Shown here one piece after another: positions 20,991-31,190 of a stretch of 42,671 nt of DNA; position 1 is the stretch's first letter; each line of letters starts with the position of its first letter. The notes below the pieces were generated by a model, which saw only the letters and a program-made list of their open reading frames with translations, ran no database searches and was not told where the DNA came from. Both the position numbers and the translations under genes were made by a program. Origin of the DNA: Chrysophaeum taylorii (Eukaryota > Sar > Pelagophyceae > Pelagomonadales > Pelagomonadaceae); NCBI GenBank assembly GCA_029834535.1, contig JAQMWT010000118.1:1-42671 (forward strand), written 5' to 3'.

Positions 20991-21533
20991 ATGAGAACCC
21001 AAAAGCGGCAGAGTTACTTTGTGAAAGTCACACAAATCACACACGAATCGCACCCGATCTCCGCCGCAGAGCCCGTGGAGGCCGTCGAAACGTGCCCGGA
21101 GGCGGCTTCGCACCCATCCGGAAGCCACACTTGCCCATCCGACCGGGCAGACTCGGCGCCGAAAGCCCAACGGCCGAAGAAGCCTGTCGGTAGGCGCGAA
21201 CGGCGCGACGATTTGGTTGATGGCGAGTGCGCATGCTGCGTGAATATGCTTTCGGATAAACGGGGGGCGCCCCTGGATCACGAACGTAACTTGTGCGTAT
21301 CGGGCGACATGCCGGTCCGGTTTAATGTCTGCTCGACGAAGTGTCGCAGGTATCTGACGCCCAAGAATCGAGAAACAACACCGATGCGAGCATTCATCCG
21401 TCGGATATCGGACGCTCTCACGCGGCTCTTTCATACGACGGTTCGTCCTGGCGAGTCGGTCGAGGTCGTCCAGGACTTATCTGCGGGGCGGAATGTCCAA
21501 GGAGGTGCTGGGACTGTCAAGAGCATGGACTAA
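20991..21533 (+). CDS. Unrecognised 180-residue ORF with cysteine pairs
   Basis: The open frame is rich in charged residues. Its middle part contains ECACCVNML, then a single cysteine, then VCSTKCRRYL, spaced like a possible zinc-binding site. The C-terminal third (FIRRISDALTRLF) could form an amphipathic helix. The frame closes at 21533, while open sequence continues in other frames downstream. It may be the start of the decayed coding region that follows, or a first exon. No family recognised. Confidence 0.35.
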   Translation: MRTQKRQSYFVKVTQITHESHPISAAEPVEAVETCPEAASHPSGSHTCPSDRADSAPKAQRPKKPVGRRERRDDLVDGECACCVNMLSDKRGAPLDHERNLCVSGDMPVRFNVCSTKCRRYLTPKNRETTPMRAFIRRISDALTRLFHTTVRPGESVEVVQDLSAGRNVQGGAGTVKSMD

Positions 21534-22262
21534 ATCGCCGACGCCGGGACTACTATCGTGTCAAGACGATCACCCAGACCGTCACCGTCGGGTTCAAGGG
21601 CCCGAGCGACGAGCCGACAGCCCCTTCGGCCGATTAGTTCGTTTGCTCAAAGAGAGTTCTCACAAACGTTGTCGTCATCACCGAGCTTCGGTGATCGCTC
21701 GCGCTAAGAGACAACCAGATCCAGCAGCTCAAGACAGCCGAGGCGGCGCAAGAAGGGCGCGCTACCGCAGTCGAGCGCGTACGGAACCAGGCCCGCGCCG
21801 AGACTCTCGACGCCTAGACGGAGTGACGGAGTTTGCCATGGCCGAGGCGGGGTGGCTTGAGGCTGGGCGGAAGGAAGTACGAGGACGAGGTTCGGGATGC
21901 CGCACGTCGGGAGGAGCGGCTCCGGGTCCGGAATGAGCGCCAGGTTGCCGCGAGGGAGAAGCAGCACGACCGCGATGCCGCGAAGGTGCAGCAGTCCATC
22001 GGCGAGCTCAACGCGACCAAGGCCCAGACAAAGGAGGCGGCAAGACAGGCTGCTCGGCGGCCGGTGCGCGGACGAGGAACCGACTGAAGAAATCGGATCC
22101 TCGGGACATGCGACAACTCAAGGACAAAAACGCCGCCGTCAACCAGGAGGCGAAGTAAATGGAGATCGAGGTCGCGGTTGCCGAGGGCCACGTCCTGGCC
22201 AATGAGGAGGAGATCGAGCGCCTACGGGAGCGGGTCGCGGTCTCGAGAAGCAAAACGCAGAA
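21534..22262 (+). pseudogene. Frame-broken coiled-coil coding region
   Basis: Pieces of one charged, helix-forming protein can be followed across changing frames. A frame around 21700-21810 reads LRDNQIQQLKTAEAAQEG. Frame 21833-22087 contains DEVRDAARREERLRVRNERQ. Frame 22159-22344 contains EEEIERLRERVAVSRSK. The E/R/K/A-rich heptad-like composition suggests a long coiled coil. Each piece ends in a stop or continues only in another phase, so this is either decayed or spliced from many small exons. Function unknown. Confidence 0.4.
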
Positions 22263-23075
22263 GTGTGGGTACCGCGGAAGTCGCCCGGCAAGGGATCCGG
22301 TAAGGGCGCGCCGTGGGACTCGAAGCTCGGGACGCTGTGTATGAAACTGCTCGCCTCTCGAATTGCGCCTTCGCCAATTCTCGAGGGCCTGGCTTCGGTC
22401 GCCGAGGCGGTCGCCGGCCCGGAGCGGGCGAGAGACATGGACCTCCCGTCCGAGCGCTTCATTCGCGACCTGCGCTCAGAGATGGGCGTCCTTCACGAGA
22501 TCGCCGTCGCCCTCGCGCTGGGCGACGGTGACGTCGTCGATGCGGCGACGGACGCGTCGCCGCTCGACGGCAAAGATATCGCTACCACCCACGTTCGCAT
22601 CAAACCCGGCGGCGAGACGGAGAACTGGACGCGCAGCGCGCACGAGATCTCGAACCAGATCGCGGCTGGCGAGGCCAAGGCGATCACCAATCGGTTCGGC
22701 GACCTGAGTCGAGCGCTCCAGCTCGTTCGTCCAGCTCTCAAGTTCACCAGTAGCGCTACGGAGTCGACGTTGCGACAGTTCTCAAGCTCCAGCCAGCCTC
22801 CTTCAGAGTCTGCCAGGATAATCCACAACTCGGCGACCGCCGAGCACGAGGCCTTCGACATCGAGATCGCCACATACCCCCAGTTCCTCGACACCCGGGC
22901 TGGGTCGGCGAAGTTGTCCGTCGACTGGCACTCCACAATCCACGAAGTCACGGCCGTTCGGGCGCGGCTCTACTCTCCGACTGACTCCAATGATTCAGAG
23001 ACCAAGACCATGCTCGACGCGCGCCGGGCCTGGGGCCGCGGCAGCACGTTCGAAGGGGGGCAGTCCACGCGCTAA
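22263..23075 (+). CDS. Unrecognised 270-residue ORF (possible transposon-derived fragment)
   Basis: This is the longest uninterrupted frame in the region. Recognisable stretches are PSERFIRDLRSEMGVLHEIA, DVVDAATDASPLDGKDIATT and HEISNQIAAGEAKAITNRFG. It reads like a normal globular protein, and the coiled-coil pieces upstream run straight into it. The arrangement resembles the body of some large eukaryotic transposases. I cannot identify catalytic residues, so no function is claimed. The GC-rich codon choice differs from the AT-richer copia element downstream. Confidence 0.4.
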   Translation: MWVPRKSPGKGSGKGAPWDSKLGTLCMKLLASRIAPSPILEGLASVAEAVAGPERARDMDLPSERFIRDLRSEMGVLHEIAVALALGDGDVVDAATDASPLDGKDIATTHVRIKPGGETENWTRSAHEISNQIAAGEAKAITNRFGDLSRALQLVRPALKFTSSATESTLRQFSSSSQPPSESARIIHNSATAEHEAFDIEIATYPQFLDTRAGSAKLSVDWHSTIHEVTAVRARLYSPTDSNDSETKTMLDARRAWGRGSTFEGGQSTR

Positions 23076-24584
23076 GTTGGCGACGGGCGGCGGTCAACCA
23101 GACGCCGGAGCTCCAGAGGGCCTTCGATGGCGCGCGGCGGGACTCGAGTTTAGCACCTTGAAGTTTTACAACGCTGCCTTCCTCAACATGAGCGTCGAAA
23201 GCTGCCGGTGTCGTCTCGTGCCAACGGGATCACATCTTTGTCCGCGCCGCCACGAGTTTCGCGGCCAAGCGCCAGCGACACGTCGCCGGCGAGGTCGCTG
23301 CTCGAACGACAACGAAAGCTAGCACGCTGGATCGAGATGATGGAGGGCGCCTCGCCACGCGCAGCGACGACGTTCAAGGAGCGTTGATGGAGGCGGCTCG
23401 TCGTGGTCGGCAGACCCACAAGGCGCAGGCTGCCGCGCGCCGGGAGGCGGCGATGGAGCACCATCGCCGTCGCGCAGCCGTGGCTGTCGAGAAGGCCCTC
23501 GTCCAAGCGCCTGATGAACGACTACGCCAAGGCCCTGGAGGCCACGAAAGTCGACTCTGTCGTCGTCCACGATCAGGCCCTCGTCGGGAGGACCCAGCTC
23601 TCGACGGTCAAGAAGCGACTCGACGCCGCATAAGCAGCTCCCGAGCGACGCTGCGCGGTCGAACGCCCTCAACGCGAACATCGATAGATAAGTCGCAAGC
23701 ATGGGCATGGGCGACCTCAAACCCAAGTCCTACACATTGGGTAAGGACCCAAAGATCGGCCAGGCCGGTTCCAAGGCGAACGTCGAATTCCTCACGGCGC
23801 ACCTCAAGTACTACGTCTACGAACAGATCAAGACCAACTCCGCGAGTTGGTTGCCGAGGCGGTGGTGACTCGCGTCGACGGCAGCTGCCAGTGCTTAGGA
23901 CCGCGACGACCCAGCGTGTCGAACTCGACACGAAGCGGCACTTGAGCGTTGACGAGCTCAAGGCCAAGGTTGATGAGTGCCGCGCGTCTCGCCACCAACG
24001 AGTGCCATCTCGAAGCTACGGACGATCGACGCGGCATTGGTTGGGTTACGCGTCGAGGTTCTCTGGGAGTTGTCGGGTCATCCCGGTTGCTACTGGATAC
24101 CCGGCACTATCGGTGGTATCCGACGAAAACTCCAAGGACGGTCGCAATAAGCTCGGGCTGGGTTGGATCTTCGTTTCCTATGACGACGGTTTCAGCGGGT
24201 GGCTCTTCGAACCGCTCTACCTTCTTCATCGGCTCCAAGCCAGCTTCCTGGCGCTTCGCGTCCGAGGACAACGAATACGACGAGGAGGAGGAGGAGGGGA
24301 AGGAGGACGCGATGGACGTCGACGACGACGACGACGACGACTTAGCATAGCTGCATTCGCGGGCCTCGACGCCCGTGTTCCCCGTGGACGCCCAGCGGGA
24401 AGATCAGGACAATAGACCCTCATTGGGCCCACGCACATTGCCAATGCGCCATATGTTGTATCTGGAGCCGATAGCATCGTGCAGAGTAGAGCAACGTAGG
24501 GCCCCGCCGCCACCGAGGGGCCAAAATACCTCACCCCCATGTAGATTCGCCAGGACGGTAGCTACCGACTTCGTTCCAGTATAA
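23076..24584 (+). pseudogene. Continuation of decayed coding region, acidic tail
   Basis: Open pieces alternate between frames. One near 23700-23850 reads GKDPKIGQAGSKANVEFLTA. One near 24020-24130 reads VGLRVEVLWELSGHPGCYWI, loosely resembling a Tudor or PWWP-like beta-barrel start. One near 24150-24260 reads FVSYDDGFSGWLFEPLYLLH. A run of aspartates follows at about 24315-24345. Together with 20991-23075 this suggests one gene of about 3.5 kb that is either frameshifted many times or heavily spliced. Confidence 0.35.
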
Positions 24585-24599
24585 GATCGGCATCTTTTT

Positions 24600-25600
24600 A
24601 GGTCAACTTGACGACGGACAAAAAAAAACGCTAATCCTTGGGGGTTTTTGGCCCCGGCGCAGGACTCCCGCGTTCCTTATCAGACCCTAGTTAGGGGGGA
24701 TTAAGGGACCATAAATTTGGTTGATGGGCGCGGTGGCTATATGTGTCATATGAACTATCGTATTTGTTATGTGCGAAATTTTAGTACGCATAGTTGTTAT
24801 ACGCGTCAATAAATGCACGTGAAAGGTTTTATGTGTCACGTTTTTTAGTAAATTGTATCATGTGTCACTAGTTGTATTTTAATGTTGAAAGTGTCACGTC
24901 CTATTTGTAGTAATTTTTATATGTGTCATTTTTGCAGAGAAATCAGCTGACTCCTACCCTTATTGCGTCCGTTGAGAGCGCGATCTCTCCCTTACCCTTC
25001 TTCTTCCCTTTTCACCAAATCAATAGTCCTCTGATTTGTGCTCACGCTCATCATCATGGTCTAGCGCGTCCCGTAGGTGTGTAGGATTACATGGTAACCT
25101 AGGTGTTGTCCTATGTGTCGTCTGTCGTGTGCTGAGGCTAGGGGGACTAACCTGCTCCCTGAACTTAACCTGTCATAATTGGACTGTTACCGCGCCAGTC
25201 TAGCCTCGCCATGCAACACGCTTGTTTACATATGCTTTACATGGGATGTACATAGCTAACGTTAAGACTGCGTAACCTTGGGTGCTTGTTTATATGTCAT
25301 CGTGTTGTCGTGAAAGTGTTAGTGTGTGTGTATTCTGTCTAACTGTACTGATTGCACACGCGTTATGGAATATTTTGGATATGTCCGCTCGGATACTCCA
25401 CGATGATGCACTAACCGCTCATTAGAGCACAACGTACCCACAACTGCCAGTCAGTGCTAACCTTCACACTGATTGGAATCGCAGTTTGCACAGTTGCTAT
25501 ATATGCACCTTCCATTGTTTAACTGATGAGTGTACATAGACACCGCTAGACAGAGCCCCCTAGAATGTCTAGAAGGAGTCAACTCTGATCTGACAGAACC
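24600..25600. other. Gene-free AT-rich interval
   Basis: There is no open frame of note and base composition shifts abruptly from GC-rich to AT-rich at about 24600. It holds a phased repeat at 24735-24935 and the probable 5' flank of the copia element. I could not find a matching pair of long terminal repeats, so the 5' LTR, if any, is unrecognised here. Confidence 0.6.
24735..24935 (+). repeat. Degenerate ~30-bp phased repeat with TATGTGTCA core
   Basis: ATGTGTCA or close variants occur at about 24741, 24769 (TTATGTGCG), 24800 (ATACGCGTC), 24831, 24860, 24890 and 24921, that is, every 27-32 bp. The spacers are T/A-rich and variable. Regular spacing near three helical turns could reflect protein binding sites or an old minisatellite. 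Confidence 0.6.
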
Positions 25601-25617
25601 CACAGGTTCACGTCACC

Positions 25618-27445
25618 GTTCTCATGGCAGAACGAGCAGCAAGAGTCGCACCCAAAGCAGTCACGGTGCTGACTTTCTCTAACCCGAGGCGCCCGTCGTT
25701 GATTTTCTCAATGAGTGGAATCGCTTCCAAAGCCAGAGTGGCGGAGTTTAATCTTGGTTCAGTTAAGATTTGCGTTCTGAATACCAGGTCTGGCATTTCA
25801 CTGGTGAAACGTTCCCACATCTTCAGGATCATGAAGTAGCACAGCTGGCCACTGTCTGCTATGATAACGAAGTGCGGGCAACCCGCCCCGAAATAAACGA
25901 TCGCTTTAAGCATGGTGAGCGCAATTTAAATCTCACCAATCCTCGCGAACTTGCCTTTGGCGGCAGAATCAACGCACCAGTGTCCATGTTTGCTTTAATA
26001 CATGCCGACTGGCATACTTAATAAAATACGTATGCAACCTTCTTATACACTTATCTCAATCACGAACGCACTAACAAACCCGCTCTCGCGGCCTGGCCAG
26101 CCATTACTAATGTGTATAATAAATACCACCTCCCTAACAAAACACGAGCTATCATGCTCATAGCATTTATTTTTTACGAGCCTGTGTCTTCTAACGATGT
26201 CTCGTATTTTAAACAGCAATTTGTCGCTGTTGTGTATAATCCTAACTGGTATGTTCATGTATTCATTGAATGTGTGCAGTCTTTCAGGCATCTCTCGTTC
26301 CAACTTAACCAGGAGGAGACTAATCTTCAATTCGATCATCCTATTGTATGTAGGAAATCGATGAAGAGGTCTACAGGCATTTCGCCAACAATACCAGCAA
26401 TAACAGGTACGATAGAGGTTGGGTCGAATGGTGCGTTATCTATGAGACACGCACATCTCCAAGAGCTCAACCCGGAGCTGACAAATTCTGTCATCCGTCC
26501 AACTCATCTTGTATTTTGGAGTTCGCGCTCGACCTCTACAGTTCTGTGTCTAACAATTCGGATGACAAAAGGCGCCTTGAGTCCCCTGTTTCCTGGATCC
26601 CCTATGTGGAAGGTCTGTCTACACACCAGAAACCAAAGTTCCTACTAACTCAGCTGCTGGATACCACCGACTCTGAACTTGACCATACTGCCCATGTGTT
26701 CGCTTCACTTACTGCCGCAACCTCTGGACCTTCTAAACCTCAGTTCAACGCCAGACGCTTCCAAAACACTAAGGACGCCAGCCAACCATTTTCTCGCAGT
26801 GATATGAGTTACTATCGCCCTTGTGACTCTTATGTTACCAAACCCCGTGGTCCTGGTCGATCCAATGACCGACTCGTGTACGCGCGCACACTCGATCGCT
26901 CTGCCCGATCTGATATGAAGTTACTGGACCGTACTAAGCACACCATGTATGCCCTTAAAGAACACTGCAGAGAACTCTCCAAACATGCTTTACAGAATGC
27001 GACTACGGCGCAACTGCAAGAAAATATTAATAAGCTGTTTGAGTCATTACTATATTCTGCAGCCAGCATCTCGACTACTGCTTCGGACGATAACACCGAA
27101 GTACTTCGCATTAATGATCAGCTTCAGTATGCCGAGGACATCATACGTGATGTTCACACACATCTGCTTTCGAACGAAACGTCGCTAAACTATGGGCCAG
27201 AACAAGCTACTGCGTCTGGACCCAACTCTACTCTTCCCGCTGGCTCTGATGGCCCTACTAACGCCATTTCTACTTGTACCGAGTCGGTAAACTTTACTGA
27301 AGCTGCCATTGCCCAGCTTTCTCCGGAGCAGCTAAATCAGCTATCATCTCATGTGACAGCAGCGATGTGCCGTCACAGTACTACTCAAGCTACGATACAA
27401 CCGTCTTTTAACTCAAATGACAACCGCTGGTCTATCGCCCCTTGA
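25618..27445 (+). pseudogene. gag: Gag-like region of the copia element
   Basis: The upstream part (25618-26500) survives as fragments in different frames. One contains SEYQVWHFTGETFPHLQ and ends LIHADWHT. The main open frame, 26516-27445 (309 codons), is polar and helical: LDTTDSELDHTAHVFASL, then a basic stretch (KPRGPGRSNDRLVYARTL), then TAQLQENINKLFESLLYSA. No CCHC zinc knuckle is visible. The S-L-N-Y motif at 27182-27193 lies about 85 codons before the end of this frame. Assignment as Gag rests on position before the protease and on composition. Confidence 0.55.
27176..27205 (+). other. Repeated S-L-N-Y junction motif 1 (Gag / protease side)
   Basis: The frame reads NETSLNYGPEQATA. It has the same core as the motifs at 30156 and 32351 and lies just before the polar linker that leads to the protease. 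A cleavage site is proposed because S-x-N-Y followed by a small residue resembles retroviral protease sites and because each copy sits at a domain boundary. Confidence 0.5.
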
Positions 27446-27613
27446 CCTTGAAAATGGTTTAGGTGTCGACAATGGAGAACCTACTCCCCCAGTCGCCCCT
27501 GTCAAATTCACGCAGGTAATTGCCATGTCCAAGCTGCTAAATCAGTCGAATTCGTATGCAGCTAGCATCCCTTCTACCAGTGTCCATAGTGAAAACGCCT
27601 GTATACGAGGGAA

Positions 27614-28036
27614 CGTAGCCTTCCCCTTCACTTTCTCTATCTGGATAGCTGTGCTCCAATCTCGCTAATGACAACGTTTGACTTTGCAATACCTAACCAC
27701 GTTGTACCAATCGATCCTAAGATCGCCCCTGTTGTTCAAACCGCCACAGGTCAACAGCAAGTTTCGCACTTAATGTTAACAAAGAATATTGTGACTCCCC
27801 TACCAGATCACCCAGGTATCGGTTACGTGAAAATTGATTACGCTCTCTTCCTCAAACCTGTGAAAGGACGCCATATTTTCATATTGTCTGCCCCAGAGTG
27901 GAACAAAGCCCAATTGACTGTTACGCTTAATAGCAGCGATCAACCAATTCTATCCCATCTTACCAGTCTTATAGACAAAGATGTCAAGGTCCCAATCCAC
28001 TTTGTGGATCATGACTTACCAGCGTTACCTTGCTGA
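27614..28036 (+). pseudogene. Retropepsin-like aspartic protease of the copia element
   Basis: The key sequence YLDSCAPISLM (aspartate codon 27644-27646) corresponds to the D-S/T-G-A active-site loop, with cysteine in place of glycine. Hydrophobic strands follow, including QVSHLMLTKN and RHIFILS. The frame ends at a TGA at 28034 but continues open in the same phase beyond it, to another TGA at about 28240. In the family this enzyme is a homodimer that cuts the polyprotein. The glycine substitution and the stops suggest this copy is dead. Confidence 0.6.
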
Positions 28037-28240
28037 CCTTATGCTCTTGCACGCGACAGAAACATGGAACTACGCTCATTGGCATTTCCGCTGAGAAGGT
28101 ACAATGAAAATCGTGACCTGTGTCACTACTACGCATACCTTCTCTCTAAACTACCTTCGCGTCCTTGGCTCCGCCCGTTACTACTGAACCTTCGCAAACG
28201 GAATGATTATGTACGTAACAACACAACGCCATTGGCCTGA

Positions 28241-29995
28241 CTACATACGCGACCAGTGTTCTTATCTGTCGAACATGGCAAGCCTCGCAAGCCATCTGTC
28301 ATATTACTCTGTTTTGGTTTATCAACCCCTGCGTTTCTGTCACAAGCCAATAATGACCTGGTCTTGAACATCAAAGTTATAATTGTTGTCGAGTCTGATG
28401 ATACTCTTGTACGCACGTTACGTATACGATTTCCAGCTGTGTTAATTTTCCAATCCCTTCCCTCATTTATCAATCACCTCCACTCTATTACTGAGGAGGA
28501 GATACGTGAACTGTATTGTGACATCATAGAAATCACACCCCCTTGCACTAGTCGTATCTTGTTGAAGAACACCAAAACTTCCGCCCTGGTCAGCCTACTT
28601 GACGATGCTCTATTTGATAGCATGCTTACCATCATCAAGTTGCTCAAGCCCCTCGTTCTTCTGGCGGAGATGACTCCCCCACATAAACAGATTCACCGTA
28701 ATCATATTTCCGTGGCCAATCTTATTCATGCCACCCTCAATTACACGGTTGATGTGGTCGACAAACTTCCCACATGCCTCTGTGGCGATTATCAATCGCG
28801 AGAGAGGTGGATTTTTGTTGCTCGTAGGTATAACATAGGGAACATTGACATGCTCTCTTGGCCCAATCAACACCGTAAACGGCTTCTGGACATTGCAGAC
28901 GATATCAACTCTATTCCCAAATCACCCTGGCTAGCGAAAGATCTTGCTAGAGACTGGATCCGCGTCTACCCTGGTCCTCCTTTGGTTCCCTCACCTAAAA
29001 TTCTTCCTCTATACTCGCGCACAGGCTCTGTTCAGTTAAGTGTGAGTGAACTTGAAACCTTAAATCTCTTGTTCCTCCGGCTTCATTCCCAACAAGCTCT
29101 CGAACAATCCACCCACGAATCGCACTCTGAACGCACTTATCATAATTGGGGCTTTAAGAGATGTTCCAATAAGCCGCTACCGGGATCATCTAATCCCATC
29201 CGCCTCGAGGCGTCCATCACTCTCTACAATGTGTTCGCTAGGCTCTCGCCTGACACACCCACTCCTGTGTCCTGTTATTTCGCGATTTTCGAAACTGACC
29301 AATCCGCACACAGGTTATTCCTTGCAAACTCTTCATCCAACTTCAACATCCACTTCACTAGTGGCCGACACTCCGAAGGTAGCCTCCTAGTTAAGAACAG
29401 GGTCCGCAAGTACAAGGATTCTATTGATCCATTTGGATCTACCTACACGTTCACTGCCTCCGATAACCCTGCCGACAAAACTATTCACTTGGACTCGTTC
29501 CAAGGCTACCTCTGGCTCGTTCAGGCTCACCCTCAGGCCGACACTGCTCGTGGCACCCTTCCTGTCATCCGCTGTCTACAAACTCAGTGTGACCTGGTTA
29601 TGCCGCACTGTGTCGCCTACGACCCAACTCGCGACCAACTTTCGTTTAAGGACAAGCACTTTGCCCTAGAAGATTGTCATCTGTCCCACAGTCGGTATCT
29701 TGGCTACTTGCGGGATAGCGATCGCAAACTTGGCTCCAAAATCCACTCGATGCTTGCCCCCTAGCCCACAATACGGGGATACGCCAACATTTTGCTACTC
29801 GACCCGCGCAATGGTAAACTTCGATATCCCACGCGCCCCGAGCTCTTTATATAGGAAATAACCACTCGCGCCCTCAAGAGTCCTTCTTGCTTTCGCCGAA
29901 TAAGGATTTTTGCTGTGGTCTTCTCAGCAATGCCTCGCCTGCTGGCACTTTTCACACGCTCTATACTCGTATCTGTCGCATAGCTATCGACATGA
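28241..29995 (+). pseudogene. C5-cytosine DNA methyltransferase-like domain inside the copia polyprotein
   Basis: Methyltransferase motifs appear in order, numbered from the ATG at 28256. A motif I-like SVILLCFGLS is at 14-23, and an acidic VESDD (cofactor ribose region) at 45-49. ITPPCTS at 93-99 carries the catalytic cysteine of motif IV (residue 97, codon 28544-28546). AEM at 137-139 stands where ENV is usual (motif VI). QSRERWIFV at 180-188 is motif VIII. A long region of about 310 residues follows, in the place of the target recognition domain. After a TAG at 29762 the same frame continues with LRYPTRPELF (motif IX-like, about 29819). LSNASPAGTF (motif X-like, about 29923) is one frame off. 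The family methylates cytosine C5 in DNA. The diverged motif I and the stops suggest this copy is inactive. It is fused between protease and integrase, an unusual position for a host-type enzyme. Confidence 0.75.
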
Positions 29996-30128
29996 AATCC
30001 CTCATGTAGGACCCTACCTTTCAGCGTGATACTGCCATCCTGAAGTAGACATATGCGTCGACCTTCCTCGCTCGTGAACTGTCCCTTTTAGTCACAGTTA
30101 TGATACCATTTCTCAGGCAGACGCATTC

Positions 30129-31190
30129 TTGAGCTATATCGCCAACCGAAGCTGGACCGAAATGTCGTTAAACTACCGCTCCTCAGGAAATGCACGTGAA
30201 GAAGCACTTGCCTCGTCAGTCTCAAATGACAATGAGCATGCGGACGTCGACTCCACCGATGACGGCAACGTTCCCTCCTTAGACCCGGGTACTAAGCTCA
30301 AATTCCTCGTTCGGAGGAAACGGCACATACCCGTTAAATCGATTCCTCGCAAATCCCTACCGCACGGCACTGTCGAATATCAGAACGCTAAAGAACGTGC
30401 CAACCGCTTCCATCGGGTTCACCATTGCCCTGACAGTGTAGCAGCCAAAGCCCCCGACGTACTTGCACGTCCTGGCTTCTCGGCATCAGACATCCCCTAA
30501 GGGATATCTGTATCGACTGCATCTGTCGTAACAAACGTCACCGCCATGATCATCATAATCCAACCAAGTCCAATTTTGAACAGACTCATCAACCCGGTGA
30601 AGTCTGGGCTTGTGACGGAGGGTACGTTACCTTCCTTCAGAATGGGGTGGTTTCACTCATATCATACTCGTTAAATAGCTGCGGTCGAAGTCCTTGCTGG
30701 CGTACTTTACGCGCACCACCAACGCAACTGAGTTCATGCAAGCTCTGGGCTTTCTGCACGTCTTCTGCAGAACCCAACTCAATGTCCGTCTGCGTACAGT
30801 CTACTCTGACGCTTTCCGTCCATACTTTAGCTTGCATGTGACAACCCCCTACCGTGTCGATAAAGGCATTAACCTTGTCGCTTTCCCACCTTGCCTACAC
30901 TCTTTCAATCACGACTTAGGACAGAGTAGAGGCTTCGTTGCCTCTGCCTCCTCAACTCGCCTTCGTAATCTTCTCAATGCACACTACCGTGGTGCTAAGA
31001 TTGTTGAGTCGGCTGTTCATTTCCCGTGGGCTGTAGTGCATACGATTCCGTCCTATAATATTTTGCCTTACGCTACACTTGAACGCATCCACAGCGCCAT
31101 CATTGGCCCTCCGCAGTTCCTTTACAATCAACTGAGCACACCTCAACATAATCTTCTCAAAATCTTGGTAGTGAATGCTTCCTTCTCTTG
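30129..31190 (+). pseudogene. Integrase of the copia element
   Basis: The zinc-binding HHCC module is clear: FHRVHHCPD at 30408-30434, then after a frame shift DICIDCICRNKRHRH with C-x2-C at 30509-30520. The catalytic core begins EVWACDGGYVTF with the first aspartate at codon 30613. The second is in TVYSDAF at codon 30808, about 65 residues later, as expected for copia. The third acidic residue is not certain. Open frames 30129-30500 and 30694-31584 carry the two halves. The S-L-N-Y motif just before the HHCC module (30162-30173) would release integrase from the methyltransferase. Confidence 0.75.
30156..30188 (+). other. Repeated S-L-N-Y junction motif 2 (methyltransferase / integrase)
   Basis: The frame reads WTEMSLNYRSSGNA. 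It lies about 160 bp after the motif X-like sequence of the methyltransferase and about 75 codons before the HHCC zinc module of integrase. The DNA core GTCGTTAAACTA is shared with motif 3. Confidence 0.5.

Noticed and set aside
24600..25600. 5' LTR of the copia element
   Set aside because: I could not find a matching 3' copy, TG...CA ends or a primer-binding site. The 3' end of the element has been lost to another repeat.
28143..28154. A fourth S-L-N-Y peptide between protease and methyltransferase
   Set aside because: It occurs in a different frame from the otherwise continuous open phase that joins the two domains, so it is probably chance.
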